From: Budvicia diplopodorum
GTDB taxonomy: Bacteria; Pseudomonadota; Gammaproteobacteria; Enterobacterales; Enterobacteriaceae
Direction of reading: 5' to 3'
Length of the DNA stretch: 64,000 nucleotides
Assembly: GCF_009800925.1 (NCBI RefSeq)
Contig: NZ_WOYF01000001.1
Location: 62,001 to 126,000, forward strand
Part shown: one piece after another, positions 11,041-23,052 of the stretch
Position numbering within the stretch: the first letter of the stretch is position 1
Layout of the letters: the number at the start of each line of letters is the position of its first letter
Notes under the pieces: generated by a model
Databases searched by the model: none
Told to the model about the DNA's origin: nothing
Seen by the model: the letters and a program-made list of their open reading frames with translations, nothing else
Position numbers and translations under genes: made by a program

Positions 11041-13077
11041 TTAATCTTTCTTTACTGCTACGTCTACTTTTTCTAACGTAGCCAAGTCCAGAGCGATTAA
11101 CACAGTTTCATCCAGATAAGGATCTGCATCTTTATAATCTTTAGGCAAATCTTCAAGGGATTTTAACGGCTTCTTACCATCGCGGGCTAAACGCTCATTA
11201 ATACGTTTTAACCGGATTGCATCGTCTTCATTGCTCTCTTTTTCCCGCTTAGCGTAGTTAAGCGATATCGAGGCACGCTTATCTTTATTGGCTTTATAGC
11301 GGGCAATATCCTGCATGATGAACTGGAACTCAGGATCGTTTACGATGCGCTCATCGTGATCTTTTATCAACGTTGGAATATAGCGGCGCTCATCCCCCTG
11401 AAGGGTATAAGTTGCTTTATCGATGCTATCCCAGGGCAGTGCGTTATCTTCGAAACTTTCACCGGTTTCAACAGGATCAATCCCCGTTGGCATAATGATA
11501 TCCGGCGTTACGCCTTTACGCTGAGTACTACCACCGTTGATCCGATAGAACTTCTGAATGGTGTACTGTACCGACCCTAATTCAGGCCAGTCAGGGCGAA
11601 GCATTTGATCGTAGATACGGTTTAAAGCACGATGTTGCTGAACGGTACCTTTACCAAAGGTAGGTTCACCGACAATTAATGCCCGACCGTAATCCTGCAT
11701 TGCTGCGGCAAAAATTTCTGATGCAGAGGCGCTAAAACGGTCAACTAAAACCACCAGAGGCCCTTTATAATAGACAACGCCGTCGTTATCACTGTCTTCG
11801 CGAACTTTGCCATTGTTATCACGAACTTGAACAACCGGGCCACTTGGAATAAACAGCCCTGACAAAGAAACCGCTTCAGTTAGTGCACCACCGCCATTGG
11901 AACGCAAATCGATGATAATACTATCAACATTTTGCTTAGTCAGTTTTTGCAATTGCGTTTTTACGTCATCGGTTAAACCAACGTAGAAGCCCGGAATATC
12001 TAATACGCCGATTTTCTTTTTATCAATGGTCTTCAACGTCATCTTAACGGCGCGATCTTCAAGGCGAATTCGTTCGCGGGTTAATACCACGGTTTTGGCT
12101 TTAGCGCCTTTACCCGCAGGTAAAATTTCCAGACGAACCTTACTGCCTTTCGGACCTTTAATCAGTGCAACAACGTCATCAAGACGCCAACCGATAACGT
12201 CAACTATTGGCTTATCTTGCTGACCTACGCCAACGATCTTATCGCCAACGACAATCGATTTGCTCTTAGCCGCAGGGCCACCGGCAACCAATGAGTTAAT
12301 TTGAGTATAGTCATCTTCCATCTGCAACACGGCACCAATACCTTCTAATGAGAGGCTCATTTCGGTATTAAACTGCTCAGTATTACGCGGTGACAGGTAG
12401 TTGGTATGAGGGTCAATTTCGCGAGCGAATGCGTTCATCAGCGTTTGGAAAACGTCTTCACTCTTAGTTTGAGTCAACCGTTTAATCGCCGACTGATAGC
12501 GTTTGGTCAGAATTTCTTTGATTTCTGGCCATTGTTTACCTGCCAGCTTAAGATTCAGCGCATCATATTTAACTTTGGCATACCAAAGCTGGTCCAGCTC
12601 TTCTTGCGTTTTTGGCCACGCCGACTTACTTCGGTCAACTTCAATCGAGTCATCACCGTCAAACGTCATCGGTTTTTCCAACAGCGTCAGAGCATACTGT
12701 AGACGTTCAAAACGACGCTTCTGGGAAAAATTATACAGCGCATAGACCGTATCTAATTCACCCGATTTCAGCTCTTGGCCCAACGTCGCTTTTTTATCCG
12801 CGAAGCTTGCCACATCGGATGCCAACAGCACATTGTGGCTAAAGTCCAACATGTTCAGATAACGATCGAAAATTTTCGCTGAAAAAGCATCATCTAGCTC
12901 AAATTGCCGATAGTGAGAACGGGTAAAGCGAGCCGTAACGCGCTCACTCACCGTGGCATGTTGAGCTTCCTGTTTTAAATCAGGCAGCTGATCGATGCTG
13001 TACGTTGTGTCTTTAGCATAACTTAATCCCGCTAGAAATAAGCCTGCAATTGCCGTTAACCGGACTAAGTTATTCAT
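11041..13077 (-). CDS. prc: Tail-specific (carboxy-terminal processing) protease Prc
   Basis: Periplasmic serine protease that trims the C-terminus of FtsI, degrades ssrA-tagged periplasmic proteins and, with NlpI, controls MepS. It has 678 residues. A signal peptide (MNNLVRLTAIAGLFLAGLSYA) is followed by an N-terminal helical domain, a PDZ domain (about 235-330) and the protease core with catalytic Ser near 450 (DRFSASASE) and Lys near 475 (TFGKGTVQQ). The ATG at 13077 is chosen because upstream extension would spoil the signal peptide and the E. coli protein starts here. It lies 19 bases after proQ and is probably co-transcribed with it. Confidence 0.97.
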   Translation of the reverse strand: MNNLVRLTAIAGLFLAGLSYAKDTTYSIDQLPDLKQEAQHATVSERVTARFTRSHYRQFELDDAFSAKIFDRYLNMLDFSHNVLLASDVASFADKKATLGQELKSGELDTVYALYNFSQKRRFERLQYALTLLEKPMTFDGDDSIEVDRSKSAWPKTQEELDQLWYAKVKYDALNLKLAGKQWPEIKEILTKRYQSAIKRLTQTKSEDVFQTLMNAFAREIDPHTNYLSPRNTEQFNTEMSLSLEGIGAVLQMEDDYTQINSLVAGGPAAKSKSIVVGDKIVGVGQQDKPIVDVIGWRLDDVVALIKGPKGSKVRLEILPAGKGAKAKTVVLTRERIRLEDRAVKMTLKTIDKKKIGVLDIPGFYVGLTDDVKTQLQKLTKQNVDSIIIDLRSNGGGALTEAVSLSGLFIPSGPVVQVRDNNGKVREDSDNDGVVYYKGPLVVLVDRFSASASEIFAAAMQDYGRALIVGEPTFGKGTVQQHRALNRIYDQMLRPDWPELGSVQYTIQKFYRINGGSTQRKGVTPDIIMPTGIDPVETGESFEDNALPWDSIDKATYTLQGDERRYIPTLIKDHDERIVNDPEFQFIMQDIARYKANKDKRASISLNYAKREKESNEDDAIRLKRINERLARDGKKPLKSLEDLPKDYKDADPYLDETVLIALDLATLEKVDVAVKKD

Positions 13078-13096
13078 GCCCTGCCAGACCTCCGCC

Positions 13097-13783
13097 TCAG
13101 AACTGTAAATGTTCCGCACGTACAATCATTGCTAAACCAGAAGCAAGCTGTACGCGCACACCGTCTTTTGCGATTTCAAGCACTGTGGCATCCATAGCAC
13201 TTTTACCCGCACGAACCCGTACATTCTGCCCGGTTTTCAACGCAGCCATGTCTGCGGCTGACGCAGTGCGCGTTTTCTCAACCTCTTTCACCGGCGCGGC
13301 TACGCGAGGTGCAACTGGCTTAGATTTTGGCTGCGATGGAGTGCGGGAAGGCGCCTGATCCGCGTTTGGTGCTGGTTTCTTAGCTGCCGGGCGAGGACGA
13401 CGATTTTGCGTAGCCTCTCCTGACTCGCGACGCTGAGCCGCACGCTGCGCCTGAACGCGGGCTTTCGCCTCTTCCAGTTGCTTGCGGGCGTGTTCAACGT
13501 GTTGTTCTTCTAATGCGCCACAGTCCGCGCCGTCAAGATCTACGCGTTGAGCATCGGCTTTAATACCGTGAAGATAACGCCAGCTTGATGTATATAAACG
13601 TAACGCGGTGCGTAGCTGTGTTTTGCTAAACAGCGTTTCTTCAGGCAGGCGCGTAACCACATCCTGAAAAATACCGATCTTCAGCGGACGAGCGTCCCCT
13701 TCTGTGGTGAAACAAAGAGGGAACTTTTCTGCCAGATAGGCAATGACTTCTTTACTGCTGTTCAACTTAGGTTGATTTTCCAT
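13097..13783 (-). CDS. proQ: RNA chaperone ProQ
   Basis: FinO-domain RNA-binding protein that stabilises small RNAs and mRNA 3' ends. It has 228 residues: the FinO-like domain (about 1-115, with [10 protein letters not shown] and [15 protein letters not shown]), a basic Pro/Ala/Gln-rich linker (about 120-175) and a C-terminal Tudor-like domain ([20 protein letters not shown]). The architecture and length match E. coli ProQ (232). It lies just upstream of prc, as in E. coli. Confidence 0.97.
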   Translation of the reverse strand: MENQPKLNSSKEVIAYLAEKFPLCFTTEGDARPLKIGIFQDVVTRLPEETLFSKTQLRTALRLYTSSWRYLHGIKADAQRVDLDGADCGALEEQHVEHARKQLEEAKARVQAQRAAQRRESGEATQNRRPRPAAKKPAPNADQAPSRTPSQPKSKPVAPRVAAPVKEVEKTRTASAADMAALKTGQNVRVRAGKSAMDATVLEIAKDGVRVQLASGLAMIVRAEHLQF

Positions 13784-13911
13784 GAAATTTCCTGATTACA
13801 ACGAGCTTGCCAACCAACGCAGGCATAAATTACGCGCCATTATAATGACGCTCTCAGTAAAAGCTACGTTATCCGCACTACAAGTTTAAACTCATGATAA
13901 TAAAAAAACCC

Positions 13912-14376
13912 TTAGCTTTGTGAAATGTGCTTGGAAAGCACGTCCACAAAGGCCTTGAGGCCCCTTTCGTCATCATTGTCAAAACGGTTAAATACCGTAC
14001 TATCGATGTCTAAAACACCAATAATATCGCTGCCTGCGTAAACAGGTAGCACAATTTCAGCATTGCTTGCACTGTCGCAAGCAATATGTCCTTCAAACTG
14101 ATGGACATCTCCAATTCGTTGAATTTGTTTTTCTGCAACTGCCGTACCACACACGCCCCGACCAACAGGAATACGGGTACAGGCAATTTTTCCTTGAAAA
14201 GGTCCTAACACTAACACATCATTTTTTAATAAATAAAAGCCGACCCAGTTGATGTTTTCAAGCCGTTCAAACAATAAAGCGCTGCAATTAGCCAATGTGG
14301 CTATTAGATCGTATTCTGCATCGATCAACGCGCCCAAATCTCTTTGCAGTTCAGTATAAAACTTTTCTTTATTCAT
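13912..14376 (-). CDS. msrC: Free methionine-(R)-sulfoxide reductase (fRMsr)
   Basis: GAF-domain enzyme that reduces free methionine-R-sulfoxide. The three redox cysteines of the family are present in KIACTRIP, GRGVCGTAV and HIACDSASN, all near-identical to E. coli MsrC. It has 154 residues from the chosen ATG at 14376 (MNKEKFYTELQRD), which aligns with the E. coli start; an ATG six codons upstream (14394) is possible, and neither has a strong ribosome binding site. It lies upstream of proQ, matching the E. coli order. Confidence 0.94.
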   Translation of the reverse strand: MNKEKFYTELQRDLGALIDAEYDLIATLANCSALLFERLENINWVGFYLLKNDVLVLGPFQGKIACTRIPVGRGVCGTAVAEKQIQRIGDVHQFEGHIACDSASNAEIVLPVYAGSDIIGVLDIDSTVFNRFDNDDERGLKAFVDVLSKHISQS

Positions 14377-14468
14377 CTTATCAACATAAACCATTAAATA
14401 ATTCGTTCTACAAGCGGAATAAATACATTTTAAATATTAGCTATATCGACTTTGGCTGCGTTTAATAT

Positions 14469-14795
14469 TTAGCCACCCGCCAGTTTAACTTTAAAACCTT
14501 TCAATTCTAGCAGGACTTTTAAGTCATCGCGCTTATCACCCTGAATTTCAATCATTCCGTCTTTAACCGCCCCGCCGCAACCGCATTTCTTTTTCAGCTC
14601 TGCAGCCAGTTTTTGAAGGGCTTCGTCATCAAGGTCTACGCCAGAAATAATACACACGCCTTTGCCTTTTCGCCCGCTGGTTTGGCGCTGAATTCTAACA
14701 ATTCCGTCGCCTTTAGGGCGTTGAGCCTTGGTTTCATCTTGTGTAATCCGGCCAGAATCGGTGGAATAAACTAATCGGCTATTATTATTCGTCAT
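14469..14795 (-). CDS. yciH: YciH, SUI1/eIF1-family protein
   Basis: Bacterial eIF1/SUI1 homologue of 108 residues. The SUI1 fold is visible from VRIQRQTSGRKGKGVCIISG to the C-terminal LLELKGFKVKLAGG, with a CGCGG loop. E. coli YciH can act like IF3 in discriminating against poor start sites and is linked to translation under stress; its true role is unsettled. It begins 6 bases after the pyrF stop, so translational coupling is likely. The gene pair is conserved across enterobacteria. Confidence 0.95.
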   Translation of the reverse strand: MTNNNSRLVYSTDSGRITQDETKAQRPKGDGIVRIQRQTSGRKGKGVCIISGVDLDDEALQKLAAELKKKCGCGGAVKDGMIEIQGDKRDDLKVLLELKGFKVKLAGG

Positions 14796-14801
14796 GGTGA
14801 A

Positions 14802-15503
14802 TTAACTCAAGCTGGCCAGAATATCCCGCAGGGCCTGAGCAGGATCGGCGGCCTGCGTTATCGGACGCCCTATCACCATATAGTCAACGCCAGCAGCCTG
14901 CGCCTGTGGCGGTGTCATTACCCGGCGCTGATCGCCCAAATCGCTGCCTACCGGGCGAATACCCGGCGTGACTAACTGGAATGATGCACCAAACTGAGAT
15001 TTCAGGTGCCCGGCTTCGTGGGCGGAACAGACTACACCATCTAAGCCATTATCTTTAGATAATCGGGCTAACCGCTCTGCATGTTCTTGTAACGAAGCGT
15101 TAATGCCAATGCCGCGTAAATCGCTTTCGTCCATGCTGGTTAATACCGTCACCGCAATTAATTTAGGCGCGTCGGTGCCATAAGGTAACAATGCTGTTTT
15201 AGCCGCTTCTAGCATTCTTGCTCCGCCGCTGGCGTGCACATCAACCATCCAAACGCCTAGTTCAGCCGCGGCTGCCACACTCTTGGCCACGGTATTAGGA
15301 ATATCATGAAATTTTAAATCAAGGAAAACGTCAAACCCGCGATTGTGCAGTTCGCGCACCAGTTCAGGCCCGCACAGAGAGAACATCTCTTTACCAATTT
15401 TTAAGCGACAATCTTTTGGCTCAATTTGGTCAGCAAGCGCAAGGGCTGAACGTTGATTATCATAGTCCAGAGCGACAATAATGGGTGAAGCCGACGTCGA
15501 CAT
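14802..15503 (-). CDS. pyrF: Orotidine 5'-phosphate decarboxylase
   Basis: Final step of UMP synthesis: decarboxylation of OMP. A TIM-barrel protein of 233 residues with the signature [12 protein letters not shown] near 60-70 (catalytic Lys and Asp of the DxKxxD region) and the phosphate-binding segment GIRPVG...VIGRPI. An ATG two codons upstream (15509) lies only 2 bases after AGGA, so the second ATG at 15503, spaced 7 bases, is preferred. It follows lapB and overlaps the conserved lapAB-pyrF-yciH order. Confidence 0.97.
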   Translation of the reverse strand: MSTSASPIIVALDYDNQRSALALADQIEPKDCRLKIGKEMFSLCGPELVRELHNRGFDVFLDLKFHDIPNTVAKSVAAAAELGVWMVDVHASGGARMLEAAKTALLPYGTDAPKLIAVTVLTSMDESDLRGIGINASLQEHAERLARLSKDNGLDGVVCSAHEAGHLKSQFGASFQLVTPGIRPVGSDLGDQRRVMTPPQAQAAGVDYMVIGRPITQAADPAQALRDILASLS

Positions 15504-15568
15504 GTTCATTTCCTGTAAGGCTATTTACACGATGTCCCGGATAACCAGACACCAACAATTTTATTCAA

Positions 15569-16738
15569 TTACTGACCATCCAACCCGCGAATAGGTTTAA
15601 CGGTTGACCATGCCCGACAAGACGGGCAGTGCCAGTAAAGCGAATTGGCCGTCAGGCCGCATTTCTCACAACGATAACGCGGTTTGGTTCTGATTTGTTC
15701 ACCGACCATATTTTGTAAAACGATCAGGCTCTCTTTGGCCCGCCCTTCCTCAGCATCTGCCAGCTGATAATCCATCAACCGATAAAAGCCTCGCGTCGTC
15801 GGGCGATGCTGTAGCTGGCGGTTAATGTAGGTTTGAGCAACATCACGACCGTCACGCTGCTCTAACTCGTCGGCTAACATTAATTCTGCTGCCGATCCGG
15901 ACTGTTCCGCAACGCAACGCTTCAGGTAATCCATCCACTCATCGGGCCGGTTTAATCGCTGGTAGCATTCGTACAGCATCGGTATGGTTTCGCTAACAAA
16001 GTCTTTATCCTGCTCGATAACCCGTTTTAGCTCGTTAATCGCGTTAATATCGTCGTTGCGGGCAATCCAGATCCTTCCCAGCATAATAGAGGCTCTGGCG
16101 CAGTTATTATCGGCCGCCGAGGCCTTTTTTAATAACCCCATAGCTTTATCCAAATCGTCAGATCCCATTGCCTGAAGGGCTAGTTCGCAGTAAAAGTGAG
16201 CAACTTCAACGCGCAGAGCCTCTTTACCCGATTTGATCAGCTTTTCTGCAACATCAATCGCCTGTAGCCAGTCGCTGGTAGCCTGATGAATAATCAGTAG
16301 CTGCTGCAAAGAGACTATTCTAAAGTCTTCTTCATTAATGAGCTGAGTGAACATCTGTTCGGCGCGGTCATACAGCCCGGCAGCCATGTAGTCACGCCCT
16401 AGCTGTTGAGTCGCCAAAAGGCGTTGTTCAAAAGACAGTGAGGCACTTTCCATCGAAGACTGGTGAATTCTTATCGCGCGGTCAACCTCGCCTCTGGAGC
16501 GGAACAGATTGCCTAACGTGAGGTGGGCTTCAAAAGCGCCGCCGTCTTCTTTAAGCATATCAACGAAGAGATCAACGGCTTTATCTTGCTGATTAGAAAG
16601 GAGGAAGTTCACACCGTCCACGTAACCACGGGACAGTTTATTTGCTTCTTGTTGCCGCTCCTGCTGGACGCCCCTTCGGCCCATATACCAACCGTAAGCA
16701 GCGGCTACGGGCAGTAACAGAAACAGCAGTTCAAGCAT
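15569..16738 (-). CDS. lapB: Lipopolysaccharide assembly protein B
   Basis: Inner-membrane-anchored tetratricopeptide protein that, with FtsH, controls LpxC turnover and so lipopolysaccharide synthesis. It has 389 residues as in E. coli: one N-terminal membrane helix (LELLFLLLPVAAAYGWYMG), a long TPR array and a C-terminal rubredoxin-like metal site (YRCEKCGLTANSLYWHCPSC) with four cysteines, then the conserved tail. It starts 6 bases after lapA and is certainly co-transcribed with it. Confidence 0.98.
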   Translation of the reverse strand: MLELLFLLLPVAAAYGWYMGRRGVQQERQQEANKLSRGYVDGVNFLLSNQQDKAVDLFVDMLKEDGGAFEAHLTLGNLFRSRGEVDRAIRIHQSSMESASLSFEQRLLATQQLGRDYMAAGLYDRAEQMFTQLINEEDFRIVSLQQLLIIHQATSDWLQAIDVAEKLIKSGKEALRVEVAHFYCELALQAMGSDDLDKAMGLLKKASAADNNCARASIMLGRIWIARNDDINAINELKRVIEQDKDFVSETIPMLYECYQRLNRPDEWMDYLKRCVAEQSGSAAELMLADELEQRDGRDVAQTYINRQLQHRPTTRGFYRLMDYQLADAEEGRAKESLIVLQNMVGEQIRTKPRYRCEKCGLTANSLYWHCPSCRAWSTVKPIRGLDGQ

Positions 16739-16744
16739 ACAACA

Positions 16745-17056
16745 TTATTCCTTATTGGATGACGGAGTCAGCACGGGCGAACTATTAGCCGATGCAGATG
16801 AGTCAGTTTGTTGTAAACGCTTAATTTGACGCTCGGCACGGCCTAAACGTAAACGCAGGCGTAAATAGAAAAGTCCACTGACCAGCCACCCCAAAACAAG
16901 ACCACCGCCGAACAAAACGGCCAGCAGGGTTGATAGCGTATAGTCTCCCTTAGCAACTAAAAAGTTGAAGGTGACAACTTGTTCGTTATGCGCACCCAGC
17001 GTTACGGAGATAACCAGGATAACGATAACCAACAACACAATTAGTAAATATTTCAC
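16745..17056 (-). CDS. lapA: Lipopolysaccharide assembly protein A
   Basis: Small inner-membrane protein that works with LapB. Two membrane helices (KYLLIVLLVIVILVISVTLG and STLLAVLFGGGLVLGWLVSG) and a C-terminal coiled-coil-like basic tail are visible. The E. coli protein starts MKYLLI; here the matching codon is GTG at 17056 with a GGA 9 bases upstream, giving 103 residues. An ATG five codons earlier (17071) is the alternative and lacks a ribosome binding site. It is the first gene of lapA-lapB-pyrF-yciH. The 177 bases upstream show nothing else. Confidence 0.93.
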   Translation of the reverse strand: MKYLLIVLLVIVILVISVTLGAHNEQVVTFNFLVAKGDYTLSTLLAVLFGGGLVLGWLVSGLFYLRLRLRLGRAERQIKRLQQTDSSASANSSPVLTPSSNKE

Positions 17057-17248
17057 ATTGCTATCCAACATAGAGATAAACGGATGAATTGTACCAAGAA
17101 TACTTTACTTTTGTCCGGCTTAACTTAGCATTTCTATTGATAGATAGAAAATTGAATTCTATCTTACAACCACTTTGCTATCTGTTAATAATACTATCAC
17201 ATAATCAGCTATGCCTTTTGTCATAGTATTTATTATTCCTCACACTTA

Positions 17249-17989
17249 TTAAGTCTTGCAATGTGAAGGCGCTTCATTGAGCGTCATCACCCGGCGATTG
17301 ATAACCCCACAGGCCGCAAACGCAAACAGCCCGCTAAGAAGAATTGAGACGATTAAATCCTCCGGCCAGTGCATCCCCAATAATAAGCGACTTGCAGCAA
17401 CCGCCGTGGCCCAAACCATCAAAACGGTGGCGCTAACATAACGACGACGAGGCCACAGCAATCCAACGCCTAACAATGCCCATGTGGCGGTGAATAGCGT
17501 ATGTCCAGAGGGGAATGAGTAACCGGTTTCACGTTCCCAATGTTTAGATAACCACGGCGGAACGCGGTCTTCCTGCTTTAACCGTTGCTCAACGACCTTA
17601 GCCCTCTCTTTACGCGACAGCGAATAAAAAGCGGTATCGTCAATATGGAATTCATTTTCCATCCACAGAACAAAAGGCCGGGGTTCTTCTACCGTCTCTT
17701 TAATTGCGGACTTTATCGCCTGCCCGCCCACAATAGTGACGGCCAGAATAACCATCAGATAAATGCCTTTTTTCATTGACAGTTGTAGACGCCAGACGAA
17801 CCAAAGCGCCAGAACGGCACTGGTCAACGCCCCCCAAGGGGAACTCGAGGTTTCAGTTATCCAGAATAATGGTCGAAGAAACGGATTATTTTCCGAAGGA
17901 GTCCAAAACCAGTCGCTAATCCAAACGATCAATGGCATCGCTAAAAGAATGAAAACACCACAGGCCGTTCGTTTTGCCAGATTTAACAT
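17249..17989 (-). CDS. pgpB: Phosphatidylglycerophosphatase B
   Basis: Inner-membrane PAP2-family phosphatase that dephosphorylates phosphatidylglycerol phosphate and undecaprenyl pyrophosphate. It has 246 residues with about six membrane segments. The three PAP2 motifs are clear: KETVEEPRP near 100, the PSGH motif near 162 and SRLLLGMHWPEDL near 205. The ATG at 17989 (MLNLAKRTACG) aligns with E. coli MRSIARRTAVG; an upstream TTG is less likely. It is divergent from ribA. Confidence 0.95.
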   Translation of the reverse strand: MLNLAKRTACGVFILLAMPLIVWISDWFWTPSENNPFLRPLFWITETSSSPWGALTSAVLALWFVWRLQLSMKKGIYLMVILAVTIVGGQAIKSAIKETVEEPRPFVLWMENEFHIDDTAFYSLSRKERAKVVEQRLKQEDRVPPWLSKHWERETGYSFPSGHTLFTATWALLGVGLLWPRRRYVSATVLMVWATAVAASRLLLGMHWPEDLIVSILLSGLFAFAACGVINRRVMTLNEAPSHCKT

Positions 17990-18230
17990 GCTCAGTCCCA
18001 ACTTGGATCTATTGCGGCCGCATATAATCCCATAAAATGGATGAAAATAATAAAAATACCGTAATCGGGCGAGCTGATTTTTTATTAACTATCGAGCAAC
18101 AAAATCAATCTGATTAGATTATACTTGTGCGCCTCATTGCGTGGATTAACCGGATAGCATTAAAAACGTTAGGTTAATGGCGGATATAAATCAAAACGCA
18201 TCGCGTAATCATTAGTTATTGGAGAATATC

Positions 18231-18821
18231 ATGCAGCTAAAAAGAGTGGCAGAAGCAAAATTACCGACCCCATGGGGAGATTTTCTTATGATCGGTTTTG
18301 AAGAGCTTGCCACGGGGCATGACCATGTTGCACTCGTTTATGGTGATATCAGCGGCAACCAGCCGGTATTAGCCAGAGTTCATTCAGAGTGTTTGACCGG
18401 TGATGCGTTATTCAGCCTACGCTGCGACTGTGGTTTTCAGCTTGAAGCCGCATTACAGCACATTGCGGAAGAAGGTCGCGGTGTATTAATTTACCACCGT
18501 CAAGAAGGCCGGAATATTGGTTTGTTAAATAAGATCCGGGCCTATGCTCTTCAGGATAAAGGGGCTGATACCGTAGAGGCAAACCATCAGTTGGGTTTTG
18601 CCGCCGATGAGCGTGACTTCACACTGTGCGCTGACATGTTCAAATTACTGAATATTCCGTCGGTAAATTTACTCACCAATAATCCGAAGAAAGTAGAAAT
18701 ACTGACTGAGGCAGGGATTAATATTGCTAATCGCGTACCGCTATTGGTTGGCCGTAATCCTAAAAATGAGAAATACCTCGATACCAAAGCCGCCAAAATG
18801 GGGCATTTACTGACTAAATAA
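18231..18821 (+). CDS. ribA: GTP cyclohydrolase II
   Basis: First step of riboflavin synthesis: opens GTP to the diaminopyrimidine. It has 196 residues, as in E. coli. Zinc ligands are in [16 protein letters not shown] (three cysteines), with the catalytic region [20 protein letters not shown] and [12 protein letters not shown] lies 7 bases before the ATG at 18231; an ATG four codons earlier is not supported. In E. coli acnA lies between ribA and cysB, but here ribA and cysB are directly convergent. Confidence 0.98.
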   Translation: MQLKRVAEAKLPTPWGDFLMIGFEELATGHDHVALVYGDISGNQPVLARVHSECLTGDALFSLRCDCGFQLEAALQHIAEEGRGVLIYHRQEGRNIGLLNKIRAYALQDKGADTVEANHQLGFAADERDFTLCADMFKLLNIPSVNLLTNNPKKVEILTEAGINIANRVPLLVGRNPKNEKYLDTKAAKMGHLLTK

Positions 18822-18830
18822 GCGTTTCCT

Positions 18831-18849
18831 AGCCCGCTAACCACGGGCT
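18831..18849. terminator. Hairpin between ribA and cysB
   Basis: Short 6-bp stem (AGCCCG and its complement) with a 7-base loop in the 37-base gap between convergent ribA and cysB. No long T tract, so a weak call. Confidence 0.45.
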
Positions 18850-18858
18850 GAATGCTTA

Positions 18859-19836
<978 letters not shown>

Positions 19837-19989
19837 TTACACCACCAATTAACGATTATCAAAAACACTGATAAAAAATAGGCATCACTTTTTCAGTTTG
19901 ACGAGGCTGAACGCTTAAAAACTGAAACTTATAGCGTACCGCTGGCGAACGCAATAGCAGACAAACGTTTGCCAAACGCTCAAAACAAA

Positions 19990-20022
19990 AACGCCCTACG
20001 GTTAAATTATATGCAGGGCGTT
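19990..20022 (-). terminator. Terminator after topA
   Basis: An 8-bp stem (AACGCCCT with AGGGCGTT, 17-base loop) followed on the minus strand by TTTGTTTT, 38 bases past the topA stop. Confidence 0.75.
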
Positions 20023-20060
20023 ATATATCAAGCAATATTCAACTTAACCGTTGAATTTGA

Positions 20061-22664
20061 TTACTTTTTAGCTTCTATCCACTTACCATCGACATAAAAC
20101 ATGGACCAACCGGTCGCTTTTCCGTCTTTCTCTGAAGAGACATACTGCTGCTTTGTCTTACGGCTAAAGCGAACAATTGACTTATTGCCTTCAGGATCGG
20201 CCAGCGGCGCATCGGCCAAATAGCTTAACTTCTCGGGTAAGCGATCTTTAAACCGGCGCAGCTCTTCAACAGACGGTGCCCGAGTTTCACGTGATTTAGG
20301 AAAGGTATTTGCCGCTAAAAACACGCCGGCCGCGCCGTCACGCAGAACAAAGTAAGCGTCAGACTTTTCGCAGGCAAGCTCAGGCAACGGAACCGGATCT
20401 TCTTTTGGTGGCGCAATGTCACCGCTGCGTAAAATCTTACGGGTATTCTTACAATCAGGATTAGTACAGCCCATGTATTTACCAAAACGCCCTACCTTCA
20501 GGTGCATTTCGCTACTGCATTTTTCGCACTCAATCACCGGGCCGTCATAACCCTTAATGCGGAACTCGCCCTCTTCGATCTCATAGCCGTCACACTCAGG
20601 GTTATTACCGCAAACGTGAAGTTTACGCTTGTTGTCGATTAGGTAGCTGTCCATCGCCATACCACACTTATCGCAGCGATGACGGGCGCGCAGCGCGTTA
20701 GTTTCAGCCGCGTCGCCTTCAAGTACGTTCAAGACTTCAGATTCAGGAATCAGGTTAATGGTTTGCTTACAACGCTCTTTCGGTGCTAACGCATAGCCAG
20801 AACAGCCTAAGAATACGCCGGTACTGGCGGTGCGAATTCCCATTTTGCGACCACAGGTCGGGCAATCTAATGAGGTTAGAATAACCTGATTCGGACGCAT
20901 TCCGCCCTCTTCGGGATCTTTTTCAGCCATGCCCAACTGACTGCTAAAATCGGCGAAGAAGTCGTTTAATACGCCTTTCCACGATGCTTTATTGGTTGCA
21001 ACGTTATCCAGATCGCTTTCCATGCGCGCAGTAAAATCGTAGTTCATCAACTCGCGGAAGCTCTCTTCCAAACGGTCAGTGACTATCTCACCCATTTTTT
21101 CAGCGTAGAAGCGGCGGTTTTCAGTATGAACATAGCCGCGATCCTGAATGGTTGAAATGATTGACGCGTAGGTTGACGGGCGGCCAATGCCGCGTTTTTC
21201 CAATTCTTTAACCAATGACGCTTCACTAAAACGTGCCGGCGGCTTGGTAAAATGTTGGCTAGGCAGCAGTTTATCCAAATTAAGCGCAGTACCGACGGCA
21301 ATTGCCGGTAGCGTTTTATCTTCATCATTTTTACGTAATGCAGGCAGTACGCTAGTCCAGCCGTCAAAACGCAGCGTACGGCCTTTGGCCTTCAGCAAGA
21401 AGTCGTCAGCTTTCACCGTTAGGGTGGTTGAATCATACTTAGCCGGTGTCATCTGACACGATACAAACTGACGCCAGATCAGCTGATACAAACGCTGAGC
21501 ATCAGACTCCATATCTTTCAGCTGTTCAGAAACCACGTTGACATCAGAAGGACGAATCGCTTCGTGCGCCTCTTGTGAGTTCTCTTTGCTACTGTATTGA
21601 TTCGGCTGTTCCGGTAAGTATTTGTTGCCAAATTTTTCGCCGATATAGCCGCGAACCATGGTTAACGCATCCTGACTCAGGTTGGTTGAATCGGTACGCA
21701 TATAGGTAATATGACCGGCTTCATACAGACGCTGAGCCATCATCATGGTTTTCTTCACGCCAAAGCCTAAACGGGTGCTGGCAGCCTGCTGTAGCGTAGA
21801 GGTAATAAACGGTGCCGACGGCTTACTGCTGGTCGGCTTATCTTCACGCTCCAATACCTCGTAGCGGGCCTTTTGCAGCAACGCAACCGCAGCGTGAGTT
21901 TCATCATGGGTGACGGGCTTAAAGGCTTTATCATTACGGTGAGTCACCTCCATTTGCAGAGTAACATCACTGCCGTTATTCAGATCGGCATGCAGTTCCC
22001 AATACTCTTCGGGAACAAACGCTTTGATCTCACGCTCACGCTCAACCACCAAACGAACGGCAACCGATTGAACCCGACCGGCAGATAAACCGCGTGCGAC
22101 CTTTTTCCACAACAGTGGTGAAACCATATAGCCAACAACCCGATCCATAAACCGGCGGGCCTGTTGAGCATTAACCCGATCGATGTTTAGCTCGCCCGGC
22201 TGTTCAAATGCCTGTTGGATGGCATTTTTAGTAATTTCGTTAAACACCACCCGACGATATCGGCTATCGTCACCGCCAATAACCTCCCGCAGGTGCCATG
22301 CAATGGCTTCCCCTTCGCGGTCAAGGTCGGTTGCGAGATAGATGGTGTCAGCTTTTTCAGCTAACGCTTTAAGTTCAGCGACGACTTTTTCTTTGCCCGG
22401 CAGAATTTCATAGTGCGCAGCCCAGTCATGATAAGGATCGATGCCCATACGGCTCACTAACGCCTGCTCAGCATCCTTTTTGACTTTTTTAGCTTTACCG
22501 TCTTTATTTTTCGCAGAGGCGCTGCTTTTGGTAGTTGCTGACCCACTTGTAGGCAAATCCCGGATATGACCAACGCTGGACTTAACCACGTAGTCATTTC
22601 CTAGATATTTATTAATCGTTTTGGCCTTTGCCGGGGACTCCACAATGACGAGCGCTTTACCCAT
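20061..22664 (-). CDS. topA: DNA topoisomerase I
   Basis: Type IA topoisomerase that relaxes negative supercoils. It has 867 residues (865 in E. coli). The Toprim domain ([32 protein letters not shown]) is followed by the gate domains with the active-site Tyr near residue 321 ([11 protein letters not shown]). The C-terminal third holds three four-cysteine zinc ribbons ([27 protein letters not shown] regions) and further ribbon-like repeats. The promoter region upstream is shared with divergent yciN. Confidence 0.98.
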   Translation of the reverse strand: MGKALVIVESPAKAKTINKYLGNDYVVKSSVGHIRDLPTSGSATTKSSASAKNKDGKAKKVKKDAEQALVSRMGIDPYHDWAAHYEILPGKEKVVAELKALAEKADTIYLATDLDREGEAIAWHLREVIGGDDSRYRRVVFNEITKNAIQQAFEQPGELNIDRVNAQQARRFMDRVVGYMVSPLLWKKVARGLSAGRVQSVAVRLVVEREREIKAFVPEEYWELHADLNNGSDVTLQMEVTHRNDKAFKPVTHDETHAAVALLQKARYEVLEREDKPTSSKPSAPFITSTLQQAASTRLGFGVKKTMMMAQRLYEAGHITYMRTDSTNLSQDALTMVRGYIGEKFGNKYLPEQPNQYSSKENSQEAHEAIRPSDVNVVSEQLKDMESDAQRLYQLIWRQFVSCQMTPAKYDSTTLTVKADDFLLKAKGRTLRFDGWTSVLPALRKNDEDKTLPAIAVGTALNLDKLLPSQHFTKPPARFSEASLVKELEKRGIGRPSTYASIISTIQDRGYVHTENRRFYAEKMGEIVTDRLEESFRELMNYDFTARMESDLDNVATNKASWKGVLNDFFADFSSQLGMAEKDPEEGGMRPNQVILTSLDCPTCGRKMGIRTASTGVFLGCSGYALAPKERCKQTINLIPESEVLNVLEGDAAETNALRARHRCDKCGMAMDSYLIDNKRKLHVCGNNPECDGYEIEEGEFRIKGYDGPVIECEKCSSEMHLKVGRFGKYMGCTNPDCKNTRKILRSGDIAPPKEDPVPLPELACEKSDAYFVLRDGAAGVFLAANTFPKSRETRAPSVEELRRFKDRLPEKLSYLADAPLADPEGNKSIVRFSRKTKQQYVSSEKDGKATGWSMFYVDGKWIEAKK

Positions 22665-23052
22665 AATATTGTTTACCTAAATTAGCCTTGAATGACTGAA
22701 ACACGGCATTTAAAAATTGCGCGGGTTAGTGAAGAAGCATGCCTTCTATATTGTAGCGAAAATATAGAATCTCAATAGCCATCCTGCACAGCGCAACGTT
22801 AAGTCTGCGCCAAACCTCGGATAACCATCGGATATTTGCTAACGGCAGTGCTAGTTCTACACCCGAAAGCCCATAACTCTACCTGATAAAAACCACTACG
22901 CAACAAAATTAGCTGCGCAACTATTTATTTAGCGATATTTTTTAATAATCATCAATCACGCAGGGATCCCGACGGTTTGCCGTTTACGCGTTGATCTGGC
23001 TTAGCCATAGGACTAAAATAACCCACTCCAAATTTCTAACCTGAGCGATTTT
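22665..23052. other. topA-yciN divergent intergenic region
   Basis: 388 bases between divergent topA and yciN that must hold both promoters. The one clear element is an inverted repeat, TTCTATATT (22744-22752) and AATATAGAA (22761-22769) with an 8-base spacer, 80 bases before topA. E. coli topA has several promoters here; I cannot assign them individually. Confidence 0.5.
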